The notes: a model not told the origin generated them from the letters alone. A DNA stretch of 64,000 bases from Bryobacterales bacterium (GCA_028819255.1 JAPPMB010000006.1:1-64000); one strand, 5' to 3'; counted from the first letter of the stretch, positions 26,170-36,015 are shown. Numbers and translations: made by a program.

Positions 26170-27291
26170 ATGACTCGGGCTCAGCGAGAAGAATTCAATC
26201 CGATGTCGATGGCCCCTCTGCGTGTTTGGCTGCGGCTTCTCGCCAAGGCGGGCGGCGTGAAGCATCCCTACCGAGCCAGACTCAGGCAGGCACTCATCAC
26301 CAGTCTGATCACGACCATTCCGCGCTGGCTGGAATGGGCTTTGTACGGCCTGCCAGTCGCGCGTACCCGAATCACCAAGCCCCCTATTATCATCCTCGGC
26401 TTTCCGCGCTCGGGCACGACTTTCCTCCATAATCTCCTGGCGCACGATCCCAACTTGGGCTATTGCTCCAACTATCAGGCCGCGATTCCATTCTGTCTGG
26501 TTGGCGGGGAGCGCTTGAAGAAGAAGCTGGCGTCCCGGGTGCCCGAGAATCGGGGCATAGACAACGTGGCTGCCGATTTGGATCTGCCCCAGGAAGAGGT
26601 CTTCGCGCTCGCGATGCATTCGCATCGTTCGGTCGCGCACGGGTTCACCTTCCCCTCGCTGAGGGAAGAACTGCACCGGAAGTACGTACTCATGGAGGCC
26701 AGCGACGCCGAGGTTCGCGCATGGCGCAGGGGATACATGAAGGTCGTAAGAAAGGCAACCTACATGCACGGCGGCAAGCGAGTGGTTCAGAAGGCCACTC
26801 CGAATCTCGGACGACTCCCCCGGATCATGGAAATGTTTCCGGGGGCTTACTACATACACATCGTTCGCAATCCCTACGATCTTTATCCGTCGTACATGCA
26901 CATGCTGTCCACGCTGACCAGGTCGTATGCCATGGAGGAGTATGATCCGGCCGAGTTGGAGGCCGGGGCCGTCCGCATGTACCAGAGAATCATGCGGAAC
27001 TACCTGAGGGACCGATCATCTATTCCGTCCGACCGTTTCATCGAGATTCGCTTCGAGGATTTGCGCGGGGAGCCGATTGGGGAGATCGGGCGGATTTACC
27101 GAAGCTTTGGCCTCAACTGGGAGAGAGCCGAGCCCCCGATCGCGGAATACGCGGCCACGCTCTCGTCGTACAAGCAGAACCGGTACGAGCCCGATCCCCG
27201 CGTGCGCGAGCAGGTCGATGCGCACTGGAAATTCGCGGTCGATGAGTGGAACTACGGCTCGTCGCCATCCGAGACCCGTACCGTGCCATGA
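26170..27291 (+). CDS. PAPS-dependent sulfotransferase
   Basis: A 373-residue sulfotransferase. The 5'-phosphosulfate loop PRSGTTFL is at 79-86 (PIIILGFPRSGTT) and the 3'-phosphate loop region HIVRNPYDLYPSY is seen at about 233-245 (RNPYDLYPSYMHM). It moves sulfate from PAPS to hydroxyl or amino groups of lipids, sterols or sugars. The enzyme is soluble or peripherally bound; no signal peptide. It lies 31 bp after the kinase and overlaps the exporter gene by 4 bp. Together with the P450 and kinase it provides a second conjugation chemistry. ATG at 26170 is used; an internal ATG at 26203 is a possible alternative. Confidence 0.88.
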   Translation: MTRAQREEFNPMSMAPLRVWLRLLAKAGGVKHPYRARLRQALITSLITTIPRWLEWALYGLPVARTRITKPPIIILGFPRSGTTFLHNLLAHDPNLGYCSNYQAAIPFCLVGGERLKKKLASRVPENRGIDNVAADLDLPQEEVFALAMHSHRSVAHGFTFPSLREELHRKYVLMEASDAEVRAWRRGYMKVVRKATYMHGGKRVVQKATPNLGRLPRIMEMFPGAYYIHIVRNPYDLYPSYMHMLSTLTRSYAMEEYDPAELEAGAVRMYQRIMRNYLRDRSSIPSDRFIEIRFEDLRGEPIGEIGRIYRSFGLNWERAEPPIAEYAATLSSYKQNRYEPDPRVREQVDAHWKFAVDEWNYGSSPSETRTVP

Positions 27292-28844
27292 CCAGCGGGA
27301 GGATGAGTCACGGGCAGCCGCAACGGGTGCTCGGAGGGACGATGGCCGCACTTTTTCTCGCGGCGTTCGGGAACACCATTGTGGCCACCCTCCTGCCCAC
27401 GATCATCGCCGACCTGGGAGGCTTCGAGCTCTACGCCTGGCCCTCGACCGCGTACATGGTCACGTCAACGACCGCCCTGCCGATCGCGGGGAAGCTGGGC
27501 GATCTGTACGGGCGCAGACCGGTCTTCCTGTTCGGCGTCGCCGCGATCACGATCAGTTCGCTGCCGGTCGCGCTGAGTCAGAGCATGGACCAACTCATCC
27601 TGTTTCGCGCCATCCAAGGGATTGGGGGGGGCGCGATCATGGTGACCAGCATAGCGGCAGCGGGCGACCTCGCGCCTCCCGAGGAGCGGGGGAGGTATCA
27701 CGGAATCGTCGGCGCGGTGTTCAGCCTCGCCGCGTTGGCGGGTCCGCTCGTCGGCGGATTCATCATCGATCACTTTCATTGGCGCTGGGCATTTCTGATT
27801 AATCTGCCGTTGGGGATGGTGGTGTGGATCATGCTCGCGGGCGGCTATCCGCATCCGTCGGGGCAGGGAGAGGAGCGGCTCCGAGTCGACTATCCGGGCA
27901 TCGCCCTGCTGGTCGTGGCCACCATATCTTCGCTTCTCGCACTCTCGGCGGCAGGCGTTCTGTATCCGTGGGGATCCCCGGAGATCCTGGGTTTGCTGGC
28001 TCTCGGCGCGGTTGCGGGCGGCCTCCTTCTCGTCGTGGAATCCCGGTCCTCCCATGCCATCATTCCGCTGGGCATCTACCGGATCCGGACGGTGGTTGTT
28101 GCGCTGGCGGTCAGCTTCCTCACCGGATTTGTTGTTTACGGCAGCATCCTCTTCATCCCTCTCTTCTTTCAGGCGGTGCAGGGAACCTCCGCCGGACGGA
28201 GCGGTGCCCTGCTGGTTCCAGTCACCTTCGGCATCGTGACCGGCGCCGTGCTCTCGGGGCGGCTGCTATCCCGCTCCGGCGGACGCTACTACGTGCATGC
28301 GCTGTGGAGCACTGCGCTGGCTGCGGCGGGAATGTTCCTGCTCTCCACCCTCAACCCCGAGACCGGTCTTGCCGCCGCCGTCGCCCGCATCTTCACGCTG
28401 GGCGTCGGGATCGGTGGCGTGATGTCGATCTTCACGGTGGCGGTGCAGAACACGGTGGCTAGCCGCGATCTCGGCGCGGGCACCTCGACCTTGCAGTTCC
28501 ACAGGGCTGTAGGGGGCACGGTGGGCATCGCCATCATGGGAGCCGTGGTCGCCCAGCGCACCAGATCGAGACTCGGCGACCTCCTGCCCAAGACATCCGG
28601 CGCCCAGCTTCCGGAGGGGTGGTTCGAGTCGGCAATGGGTGCGGGCACACCCATCGTTTCGGGACCCTCGGCGGGCACCGGATTGGCGGATGCTGTCGCG
28701 GACCACTTCACCCACGCTCTCGCGGGTGCCCTCGGCGAAGCCTTTGCGTTGGCCGCCGCGGTCGCAGGCCTTTCGCTGGCTGCAACGTTGTTCCTCCCAC
28801 GGCGGTCCAAACCGCCGCACTCCGTTTCGCTGCCTCCATCGTGA
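27288..28844 (+). CDS. DHA2-type MFS drug/metabolite exporter
   Basis: A 518-residue proton-driven exporter of the 14-helix EmrB/QacA (DHA2) class. Motif A, GKLGDLYGRRPV, is at about 68-79 between helices 2 and 3; motif C AGPLVGG is seen at about 146-152. Two segments after residue 170 add the extra helix pair of this class. It is probably the exit route for the product of the preceding enzymes. It starts at the ATG overlapping the sulfotransferase stop codon by 4 bp, so it is the fourth gene of the operon. Substrate unknown; DHA2 pumps export drugs, dyes, bile acids and lipophilic conjugates. Confidence 0.9.
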   Translation: MTSGRMSHGQPQRVLGGTMAALFLAAFGNTIVATLLPTIIADLGGFELYAWPSTAYMVTSTTALPIAGKLGDLYGRRPVFLFGVAAITISSLPVALSQSMDQLILFRAIQGIGGGAIMVTSIAAAGDLAPPEERGRYHGIVGAVFSLAALAGPLVGGFIIDHFHWRWAFLINLPLGMVVWIMLAGGYPHPSGQGEERLRVDYPGIALLVVATISSLLALSAAGVLYPWGSPEILGLLALGAVAGGLLLVVESRSSHAIIPLGIYRIRTVVVALAVSFLTGFVVYGSILFIPLFFQAVQGTSAGRSGALLVPVTFGIVTGAVLSGRLLSRSGGRYYVHALWSTALAAAGMFLLSTLNPETGLAAAVARIFTLGVGIGGVMSIFTVAVQNTVASRDLGAGTSTLQFHRAVGGTVGIAIMGAVVAQRTRSRLGDLLPKTSGAQLPEGWFESAMGAGTPIVSGPSAGTGLADAVADHFTHALAGALGEAFALAAAVAGLSLAATLFLPRRSKPPHSVSLPPS

Positions 28845-29444
28845 CCGGCTGTAGGCGGCAACATCATTTAGGCGAGTGGCGGTCAAATTACTCCGGCGGG
28901 AGAAAGGGTGGAATTGCCGGATTGTTCTTGACTTGCTATCGCCGAAAGGAGGCAGAGCATGGGCTGGAGATCACGGGCAACGCGGATCCAGGGTTGCAGG
29001 AGGCGGGTGTTCGCCGTTGGTGTCGCTTGGGCCGCACGAAAGCTCCAGCGCGGCTGCGAAGGGCTCCCTTCGCTCCTAGCGGCCCCTGCAGGCGGCCGCC
29101 GCTGCCCGAAGGGAGTTTTCGGAATCCGACTCATCTTCAGTCATTTCGCGAAAATGCAATCAGACCAAAATCCCCCGTCTCAGGCCGAGCCAATCTGACC
29201 GCCCACACTTCATGAACGACTGTTGCCGGTGGCGCAGCGGTCGAGATGCCTCCAAGAAGCTTCCAAAGGAGCGTGCGCTCGGGCTCGGCAGTCTGATCAT
29301 GACGCGGCCCCATGTCCGATGCGGACGCGTTTCGCGGCTCCGGTGATGACCCAGTCTCGGCGCCAGGCGTCGCCGCAGACCCCTTGTGCCGCAATCCGGG
29401 CCATCTCGCGGGCGCAGACTTGCTTGCTATTCTCCTCTGCGGTC
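28845..29444. other. Intergenic stretch, no gene recognised
   Basis: 600 bp between the exporter and the fucosidase. The frames are Arg/Gly/Pro-rich without motifs. The last about 60 bp precedes the fucosidase leader. Confidence 0.4.
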
Positions 29445-31739
29445 ATGAGACTCCTCACCCTGCCTCTGCTGCTCACCCTTCCGCTCTCGGCGGAGCCGGT
29501 CCTCTGGTACTCGAGCCCCGCCCAGGAGTGGGTCGCGGCACTGCCGGTCGGGAACGGGCGACTCGGAGGCATGGTGTTCGGCGGCATCGAGAGCGAGCGA
29601 ATCCAGCTGAATGAGGACACCGTGTGGGCTGGGGCACCCCAAGAGCGAGACATCCCAGGCGCATACCGGCATTTGCCCGAAATCCGGGAAATGCTGTTCG
29701 CTGGAAAGTACGTCGAAGCCGAACGGAAGATCGAAGAGACGATCATGGGCCCACGGATCTTTCCCAAGGGCTACCAGACCCTCGGCGACATCCGGCTTGA
29801 CTCAGCGTCTCCGGATGAACTGACCGGCTACCGGCGCGAACTGGATCTGGAATCGGGGATCGCCCGAACTGTGTGGACCCAGGGAGGCGTCAGGTTCAGC
29901 CGCGAGGTCTTCTCGAGCGCCACTCACGATGTCCTCGTCGTTCACTTCGAGGGAGACCGTCCCGGCTCGGTCACGACGCGGGTTCGCCTCGATCGGCCGG
30001 TCGGCGCCACCACGAAGTCATCGGGGGACGAGCTGATCCTTGCAGGTCGCGCGGGCCATGACGGCGAGCAGCTCGGGGTCCGGTTTGAGGCCCGGCTGAA
30101 GGTCCTCCATGAACGGGGGGAGGTGCAGCCTGACGGCGACGCTCTCCAGATCCGGGAAGCCGATTCCGCCACCCTGATCCTCGCCGCAGCCACAGACTAC
30201 CGGAGCAAGGACCAGCGCAATGAGCCTGCACAGCTGCTGGCGACCGCCGCGGCAGCGGGATACGCGCAGCTGCGCGAGGCCCACGTCAGCGATCACAGTG
30301 CGATCTTCAACCGGGTCTCGATCGATCTGGGCGGAACCGAGAAGCGCGGCCTTCCCATTGACGAGCGCCTGCGCTCCGTCCAGGCGGGCGGACATGATCC
30401 GGACCTCCTGGCGACCTATTTCCAGTTCGGACGCTACCTTCTAATGGGCTCGTCGCGGCCCGGCACGATGCCCGCCAACCTCCAGGGGATCTGGAACGAC
30501 AAGATCGCACCTCCCTGGAACTCCGACTACCACATCAACATCAATGTGCAGATGAATTACTGGCCGGCGGACGTGACCAACCTCTCGGAAATGCAGGAGC
30601 CTCTCTGGGACTTTCTCAACAACCTCCGCGTGCGTGGCCGGAAGACCGCCCGGGACCATTACGACGCCCGCGGTTTCGTCGCGCACCACACGACTGACGC
30701 CTGGTGGTGGACCAGTCCGATCGGGCGCGCGCAGTACGGCATGTGGCCGGCAGGGGCGGCATGGACCACACGGCATCTCTGGGAGGCGTTCCTCTTCAGC
30801 CAGGACGAAGCCTTCCTCCGCGAAACGGCCTTTCCGGTCATGAAGGAGGCGGCGGAGTTCTTCCTGGACTGGCTCGTCGAGGATCCCAGGACGGGGGAAC
30901 TCGTAAGCGGCCCGTCAACGTCGCCGGAGAACGTCTTCCTCACCGCGGAAGGGGAGCGCGCAAGGATCACCATGGGGCCGGCCATGGACCAGCAGATCGT
31001 CTGGGACCTGTTCACCAATGTCCTCGCCGCGGCGGGCCGACTCGGCGTCGCCGACGAATTCACCGCGGAGGTCCGCGACAAGCTCGGCAGGCTGGCCGGC
31101 CCGCAGATCGGAAGCGATGGCCGACTGATGGAGTGGCGGGAGGAATTCGCCGAGGCAAATCCGGGGCATCGACACATCTCGCACGCCTTCGGCCTGCACC
31201 CTGGGGAGCAGTTCACGCTCCGCAGGACCCCGGCACTCGCCGGCGCGATTCGCAAGTCGATCGAGCACCGCCTCGCCAACGGCGGCGGTCATACGGGCTG
31301 GAGCCGCGCCTGGCTGATCAACCTTTGGGCTCGCCTGGAGGATGCGGAGAGGGCCTACGAGAACCTCCACGCGCTGCTTGCCAAATCGACGCTGACCAAC
31401 CTATTCGACACCCATCCGCCGTTTCAGATCGACGGGAACTTCGGAGGCACCGCCGCCATTGCGGAAATGCTCCTGCAGTCCCACGGCGGGGAACTCCACC
31501 TGCTGCCGGCACTGCCGGCCGCTTGGAGCAGCGGCGAGGTCCAAGGGCTCAAGGCCCGAGGCGGATTCGAGGTCTCGATGGCGTGGTCGGACGGCAGGTT
31601 GAAGGAGGCTTCGATCCTGTCGCGGTCCGGGAACGAGTGTCGCGTGCGGGTCGCAGGCTCTGCCGACGTGCGATCGATCGAGACCGCTGCCGGGAAGTCG
31701 TATGCACTTGCTGACGTATCGCCGACCGCGTCGAAGTAG
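29445..31739 (+). CDS. Glycoside hydrolase family 95 (alpha-L-fucosidase/galactosidase-like), exported
   Basis: A 764-residue inverting glycoside hydrolase. Leader [16 protein letters not shown], then [12 protein letters not shown] and [11 protein letters not shown] (family landmarks). The catalytic (alpha/alpha)6 barrel carries [20 protein letters not shown], with the conserved asparagines at the substrate, and [17 protein letters not shown] plus [20 protein letters not shown] near the end; the catalytic Glu/Asp pair belongs to this region. GH95 cleaves alpha-1,2-L-fucosyl or galactosyl residues from glycans or algal polysaccharides outside the cell. ATG at 29445 starts the leader; upstream frame codes nothing sensible. 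With the S1 sulfatases in the window it fits sulfated-fucan use, an inference. Length is normal for the family (about 750-800). Confidence 0.9.
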   Translation: MRLLTLPLLLTLPLSAEPVLWYSSPAQEWVAALPVGNGRLGGMVFGGIESERIQLNEDTVWAGAPQERDIPGAYRHLPEIREMLFAGKYVEAERKIEETIMGPRIFPKGYQTLGDIRLDSASPDELTGYRRELDLESGIARTVWTQGGVRFSREVFSSATHDVLVVHFEGDRPGSVTTRVRLDRPVGATTKSSGDELILAGRAGHDGEQLGVRFEARLKVLHERGEVQPDGDALQIREADSATLILAAATDYRSKDQRNEPAQLLATAAAAGYAQLREAHVSDHSAIFNRVSIDLGGTEKRGLPIDERLRSVQAGGHDPDLLATYFQFGRYLLMGSSRPGTMPANLQGIWNDKIAPPWNSDYHININVQMNYWPADVTNLSEMQEPLWDFLNNLRVRGRKTARDHYDARGFVAHHTTDAWWWTSPIGRAQYGMWPAGAAWTTRHLWEAFLFSQDEAFLRETAFPVMKEAAEFFLDWLVEDPRTGELVSGPSTSPENVFLTAEGERARITMGPAMDQQIVWDLFTNVLAAAGRLGVADEFTAEVRDKLGRLAGPQIGSDGRLMEWREEFAEANPGHRHISHAFGLHPGEQFTLRRTPALAGAIRKSIEHRLANGGGHTGWSRAWLINLWARLEDAERAYENLHALLAKSTLTNLFDTHPPFQIDGNFGGTAAIAEMLLQSHGGELHLLPALPAAWSSGEVQGLKARGGFEVSMAWSDGRLKEASILSRSGNECRVRVAGSADVRSIETAAGKSYALADVSPTASK

Positions 31740-31966
31740 ATCATCAGTGCCGCGGACGCCGGCGCGGACGCCGAGCACGCCAAACCGCCCGCGGATTCGC
31801 AGTCGATCCCGCTTCTGCCTGCGCCGGTCCACCCGCGATTCATTGGGAGACCGCCCTCGACCAGGTTTCGGGCGAATCCCGTCGTCGGGATCGGATGTCA
31901 TTGTTCCCAAGTCGGTATGCTTGTGGACCGGCGGGCCCTGTTCGCAGACCGCCTGATGCTACGAGG

Positions 31967-32278
31967 ATGCCAGCCAATCCGCCTAATGGGGACGACGTCC
32001 CCTGCCCTCGCTGCGGCAAGGCCACGGTTCCAATGAGAATGCGAACGGCGATCTGGCAGGGGGAGCGTGTCGCAATTGTGGAGGACATTCCGGCGCATGT
32101 GTGCCAGGCCTGCAGCGAGCAGTGCTACGACGGGCCCGTGAGCGACGCGTTGCGACGCCTCGCGGAGGCAGGCTTTCCGCCTGAGGAGGCGAAAGCGAAG
32201 ATCACGGTGCCCGTGTTCTCCCTGGACGGCCGCATCAGGAGGCCGGCTGTGATATCGGAGGATGTCTATGTGGACTAA
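31967..32278 (+). CDS. YgiT/MqsA-type zinc-finger protein
   Basis: A 103-residue protein. A zinc knuckle is formed by CPRC (13-16) and CQAC (46-49), the pattern of MqsA/YgiT-type antitoxins, with a basic tail (KITVPVFSLDGRIRRPA). MqsA proteins bind DNA and repress the mqsRA operon, but here there is no mqsR-type toxin next to it and no helix-turn-helix domain, so it is a lone YgiT-type protein. The gene after it overlaps its end. Start at the ATG at 31967 is modest: no good ribosome-binding site spacing; the zinc motif begins 12 residues in. Confidence 0.75.
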   Translation: MPANPPNGDDVPCPRCGKATVPMRMRTAIWQGERVAIVEDIPAHVCQACSEQCYDGPVSDALRRLAEAGFPPEEAKAKITVPVFSLDGRIRRPAVISEDVYVD

Positions 32279-32681
32279 CGGGAATCCCGTCGCCCTGTCC
32301 GTCGCCCTGGCGGGACTCATGGCGGTGGGCTGCGAGAACGGAGTCGAACAGGAAGCCGAGGTTCAGACGCCGACGACTGCTGCTCCGGTCGCGGAGGCAC
32401 CTGCTCCCACGTCGCTTCTAGACATCTTTCCGGAGGGTCTTGGACGCTCATTGGTGATCGGTTCGTGTGGGAGCTGTCACGCAGCGGCGTGCTCGGCGAT
32501 CGGACAACGCACAGCGGCGCGCTGGACCGCACTGGAGGCTGACCACAGGGATCGCGTGGCGGACATGGCCGACGCGGACTACCAGGTCCTCTTCGAGTAC
32601 CTGGCTGCGAATTTCAACGACACGAAGCCGCAGCCGAACATCCCTCCGCAGTTCCTGGAGGGCGGCTGCACTCCGTTCTGA
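32268..32681 (+). CDS. Mono-haem c-type cytochrome lipoprotein (first of tandem pair)
   Basis: A 137-residue lipoprotein. Lipobox LMAVGC ends at Cys22. A Thr/Ala/Pro linker leads to the haem motif CGSCH at 67-71. The ATG at 32268 is preferred to 32262 because GGAGG at 32256-32260 is then 7 bp away. It overlaps the zinc-finger gene by 11 bp, so the two are translationally coupled. The paralogue follows 8 bp after the stop. Role: small periplasmic electron carrier, probably for an exported oxidoreductase; partner not identified. Axial Met is not obvious from sequence. Confidence 0.75.
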   Translation: MWTNGNPVALSVALAGLMAVGCENGVEQEAEVQTPTTAAPVAEAPAPTSLLDIFPEGLGRSLVIGSCGSCHAAACSAIGQRTAARWTALEADHRDRVADMADADYQVLFEYLAANFNDTKPQPNIPPQFLEGGCTPF

Positions 32682-32689
32682 GGGGCAGG

Positions 32690-33136
32690 ATGAATCGTCC
32701 CCGGCTGCGTCAGGATCGTTTCAGGCGAGAGTGGCTTCGTCGAATCGGCCAAGCCCCGGTGTTCGCCTTGGTGGCGGCGCTCCTCCTGGCATCGTGTGGA
32801 AGGCCGCCCACAGTGGCCGAGGCGGAAACCGAGGCGGCCTCTCAGCGGGCGCCCGGAGCCAAGCCGTTCAACATTCGAGACGTGTTCCCTGAAGGGGCCG
32901 GTCGCGAGCTGGTGCTCGAGAACTGTCAGAGCTGTCACGTGTTGGTGCCAATCCTCGTCCTCCGCATGGACGAGGCCGCGTGGTATCGAAGCGGCATCGA
33001 GCACCGCGAGCGCGTCGAGGGATTGACCGATCAGGAGTTCGAGGTCCTTTACGACTACCTCACATCGGAGTTTCCCCCGGACCGACCGATTCCAAAGTTG
33101 CCTGCGGCCCTCCTCGATTCCTGGACAACCTACTGA
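32690..33136 (+). CDS. Mono-haem c-type cytochrome lipoprotein (second of tandem pair)
   Basis: A 148-residue lipoprotein. A basic N-terminal stretch precedes the hydrophobic leader; LLASC (Cys36) is the lipobox. Haem motif CQSCH is at 79-83 with the shared pattern (I/F)RDVFPEGAGRELVLENCQSCH; the first copy reads DIFPEGLGRSLVIGSCGSCH. The alignment shows one duplication event with later divergence. A Met lies ten residues after the haem His (LRMDEAAW) and could be the distal ligand. The gene begins 8 bp after the first copy, preceded by GGGGCAGG. Same electron-transfer role as its neighbour. Confidence 0.75.
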   Translation: MNRPRLRQDRFRREWLRRIGQAPVFALVAALLLASCGRPPTVAEAETEAASQRAPGAKPFNIRDVFPEGAGRELVLENCQSCHVLVPILVLRMDEAAWYRSGIEHRERVEGLTDQEFEVLYDYLTSEFPPDRPIPKLPAALLDSWTTY

Positions 33137-33345
33137 AGTGAGACACTGGCATTCTCGCTACGGACAGATTCGCGCCGGGCCAGAATGGGGGTGCCGAACA
33201 GATTCGGCATAGGGCATGAACCGGCCCCTGACCTAGATGCCCCGTGGAGGGCTCGCGGGCGATGCGAGCCGGCTGAACCGGGTTCGATTCCCTCGCCATT
33301 GGGCGGTCAATCCGGAGTGGGCGGAGACCTCATGAGTCATCCGGG

Positions 33346-35289
33346 CTAGAATGACACGTCCCACTGGACCCGAACCTGGACCGCAGTCTGGCCGAATCCG
33401 TTTGTCTGGGCTAGTCGAAAGCGCCCGACATCGACGGTCAGCTTGTTGGCGTGCCCTTCCATGAACCAGTTGGCTACAGCAGCCCACTCCGTGATCCTGT
33501 CGTACTGCCGCGCATGATCCTGGTCGACGATGGCATAGCGCAAGCCCAGTTCGAGAGCTTCAGGCACCCACGGAGCCGCATGGTGCGGAAAGTACCCGCC
33601 CTGGACGTACGCGCCGCTCATGCGGGTGATGCGATGCTGGATGCGATCGCGGATCTTCTTCCAGTGATACTCGTGCTGAATGAATAGCCCGCGGTATTTC
33701 AGGACAAAGTCCTCCGCGACCTGCCTGACCGCAAACTGCCCCGGAATGCCCACTTCGAATCCGTCCAGGCTGCCGCCCCCGCTACCTGAGAAGCGGGTGA
33801 ATCTGCTCCGGTTGCTCAGCCCGGCGATCGCGATTGCTGCAACCGGGGCCTCGTGGTACTCGAGATCCGACTGGGAGAAGCCGGGGTCTTCCTTCAGGAA
33901 GTTCCATTGGTAGCGCGACACCCACATGGGGGCGCCGTCTCGATTGTCGAGGCTTCCCGCGCTGCTCGAGCGGTAGCCCCTCCCGTTCCCGGTGAATACG
34001 CCCGCGTAGTATTGCGAATCTGCCCGCGTGCCCTTGGCTACACGGCCCATGAGCATCACTCCCTTCTGGCGGTCAGCCGTGAACTCCCGGTTCACGATGC
34101 TGCGCTCCACGAACTCCTGGCGTCCCGAGGAACTTACCCGTTCCCGGCCGAATTCCGTCTTCCATTGGCCGAATCGGATCTTGAGCCATTCCCACTTCTG
34201 CACCGTGATTCGCGAGTCCAGCATTCGAGTGCCGACGAGATCGTATTCCGTGGCGTAGCGAATCCAAGGCCGGAAGATGTGGCCGGAGGTCTTGAATCGG
34301 GCCCTCCGGAACCTCATGTCATTCTCGCCGGCTCGATGGAAGTGCTTCTCCTGGCGGGGCACGCTGGCGAATGGCGAGGAAAACCGGATCTGGGAGCGGA
34401 GATGCATCTCGGAGGTGAATGCCCCATCGCGACTCTCGAGGCGCAAGCCATTGCGACTGACTCGAACACTGCCGCGTGATGCGATGGCAGAATCCACCGC
34501 TTGCTGCACACCCTGATGATCGTCTGCGGGTGGATTCGGCAACGGCTTGTGCACGCGTGGCTCGATGCCAGTGGCTAATGCCACGCTGGCACCTGCCTCG
34601 GCGGCCTCGGAGTCGAGAGCGCTGCGCCGCAACTGGAAGCCGAATTTGCTTGCTGAGTTCACCTTGGTCCACGCGGTGACGCCGGTGACACGCGCAATCA
34701 CCCCTGCGACGCGGGAGGAGCCCGCCTCCAGGCCCTCCTCGGGATCGCCCCCGTGGCCGCCCGGGAAGTGTGCCACGCTCTCGGCAGGCGAGGTGGCCCG
34801 GACCAGGGTGGATGAGGTCCGCGCCGGCGGGTCCCGTCTTGACATGCCGGTGTTGGCGTCCGCGACTGCGCCGGCGACAACCTCCAGACCCCGGACCCGG
34901 ACCGGCTGGTGGCGGGCCGATACGTAGCTGATGGCGTAAGTCCCGGCCGGCACGCCCTCGATCGTGAAGCGGCCCGCCGCTGTTGTCGTGGCCGCAACCT
35001 TCACCTCGCCGGTCATCTCAACCTGGACCTGCGGCAGCGGGCTGCCCGTGGTGGCGTCGTACACGAATCCCTGGACGGTTCCTCGGCTCTCCTTCGCTAG
35101 CAGGCTCGAAGGGGCCCAGGAAAGAGCGGCCAGCAGGCCAATGGCGGCGCCCGCCCGCCGCCCGCGCCAGGCGGTCGGTCCCTCCGCAGGGTGCGACGCC
35201 CCGCCTGAACCGGGCGGGCGGGGCCTGGTCGGTGCCACTGCACTCAACGTTGGGTCCAGTGAGGAAACCGCTTCTCTGGCTCTACTCAT
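33346..35289 (-). CDS. Phosphate-selective-porin-like (OprO/OprP) outer-membrane protein with N-terminal carboxypeptidase-regulatory domain
   Basis: A 647-residue outer-membrane protein. After a leader (AAIGLLAALSWAPSSLLAKE) comes a beta-sandwich carboxypeptidase-regulatory domain at about 68-140 (GFVYDATTGSPLPQVQVEMT then GRFTIEGVPAGTYAISYVSA). A less conserved linker follows, and the last about 350 residues are a 16-strand porin O/P-type barrel (FRRARFKTSGHIFRPWIRY, GQWKTEFGRERVSSSGRQEF) ending in WDVSF, the C-terminal Phe typical for outer-membrane barrels. The carboxypeptidase-regulatory domain is normally on TonB-dependent receptors, so this fusion is odd. ATG at 35289 is used; 106 upstream residues are not signal-like. 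Function: probably anion or oligosaccharide passage. Confidence 0.78.
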   Translation of the reverse strand: MSRAREAVSSLDPTLSAVAPTRPRPPGSGGASHPAEGPTAWRGRRAGAAIGLLAALSWAPSSLLAKESRGTVQGFVYDATTGSPLPQVQVEMTGEVKVAATTTAAGRFTIEGVPAGTYAISYVSARHQPVRVRGLEVVAGAVADANTGMSRRDPPARTSSTLVRATSPAESVAHFPGGHGGDPEEGLEAGSSRVAGVIARVTGVTAWTKVNSASKFGFQLRRSALDSEAAEAGASVALATGIEPRVHKPLPNPPADDHQGVQQAVDSAIASRGSVRVSRNGLRLESRDGAFTSEMHLRSQIRFSSPFASVPRQEKHFHRAGENDMRFRRARFKTSGHIFRPWIRYATEYDLVGTRMLDSRITVQKWEWLKIRFGQWKTEFGRERVSSSGRQEFVERSIVNREFTADRQKGVMLMGRVAKGTRADSQYYAGVFTGNGRGYRSSSAGSLDNRDGAPMWVSRYQWNFLKEDPGFSQSDLEYHEAPVAAIAIAGLSNRSRFTRFSGSGGGSLDGFEVGIPGQFAVRQVAEDFVLKYRGLFIQHEYHWKKIRDRIQHRITRMSGAYVQGGYFPHHAAPWVPEALELGLRYAIVDQDHARQYDRITEWAAVANWFMEGHANKLTVDVGRFRLAQTNGFGQTAVQVRVQWDVSF

Positions 35290-36015
35290 GTTCTGGATAC
35301 TTCCTTGTTCGTCGCGACATCCGAAGTTCTGGCGCCTGGGCGGAAACCGCAATCCCGCCGGCCGCGTTCCCTTGCTCACTCCACCCCTCGCAGAGTGTCG
35401 GCTCGTCTCGCCGGCCCGAAAGGGAGGTCGGAAACCTGCGTCGGAATCCGCTATCCCCGAGGGGTGGCTTGAAGCCAGGCGCCGCGTTCCAACCAGGCAG
35501 CGCTGCCCTTGCAACGCTTCCTCCGGAATCCCATCGATGAGGAAGTCGGGGAGAATCGTCCCGTCATGGATGCCCGAGCTTCCGAAGACCTTGTTCGCGA
35601 ACGTCAAGGGGACGGCTTACGCGGCGAGCCCGACGGTCCGCAGTTGCCGATGGTGCTCTCGCTTGATCCAACACTAGCGTCCAAAGGTTAAGGACTCGTT
35701 TATGAGCCGTTAATAGTCAATGAATTCTCTTGGCGCTGCCCTCTACGGGAAACCGGGAAGTGGAGCACGCGCATGTACCGCGGCGGCTTCTGGCAGGCAC
35801 CGCCCACTCCCCGACAGCCGGCCTGCCGGCCGCCGCCCCGGCTGGCCCAGCACGTGCGAGGCCAGGTTGGGCACCCGCACCCCCTCCACCGCCTGCCGCC
35901 GTCTTGATCGCCTCCACGGCCTGCATCGACTGGCTCCCCACCTTTCCTCCCAGCGCCATCTTCTGCGGCTACGATTCCGCCCCCCCCCGGCGAACGCGCA
36001 GCTGCCGCCCTGTCC
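35290..36015. other. Intergenic stretch, no gene recognised
   Basis: Between the porin start and the HTH remnant. The sequence is Gly/Arg/Pro-coding in every frame and shows no domain. It probably contains the porin promoter. Confidence 0.35.
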
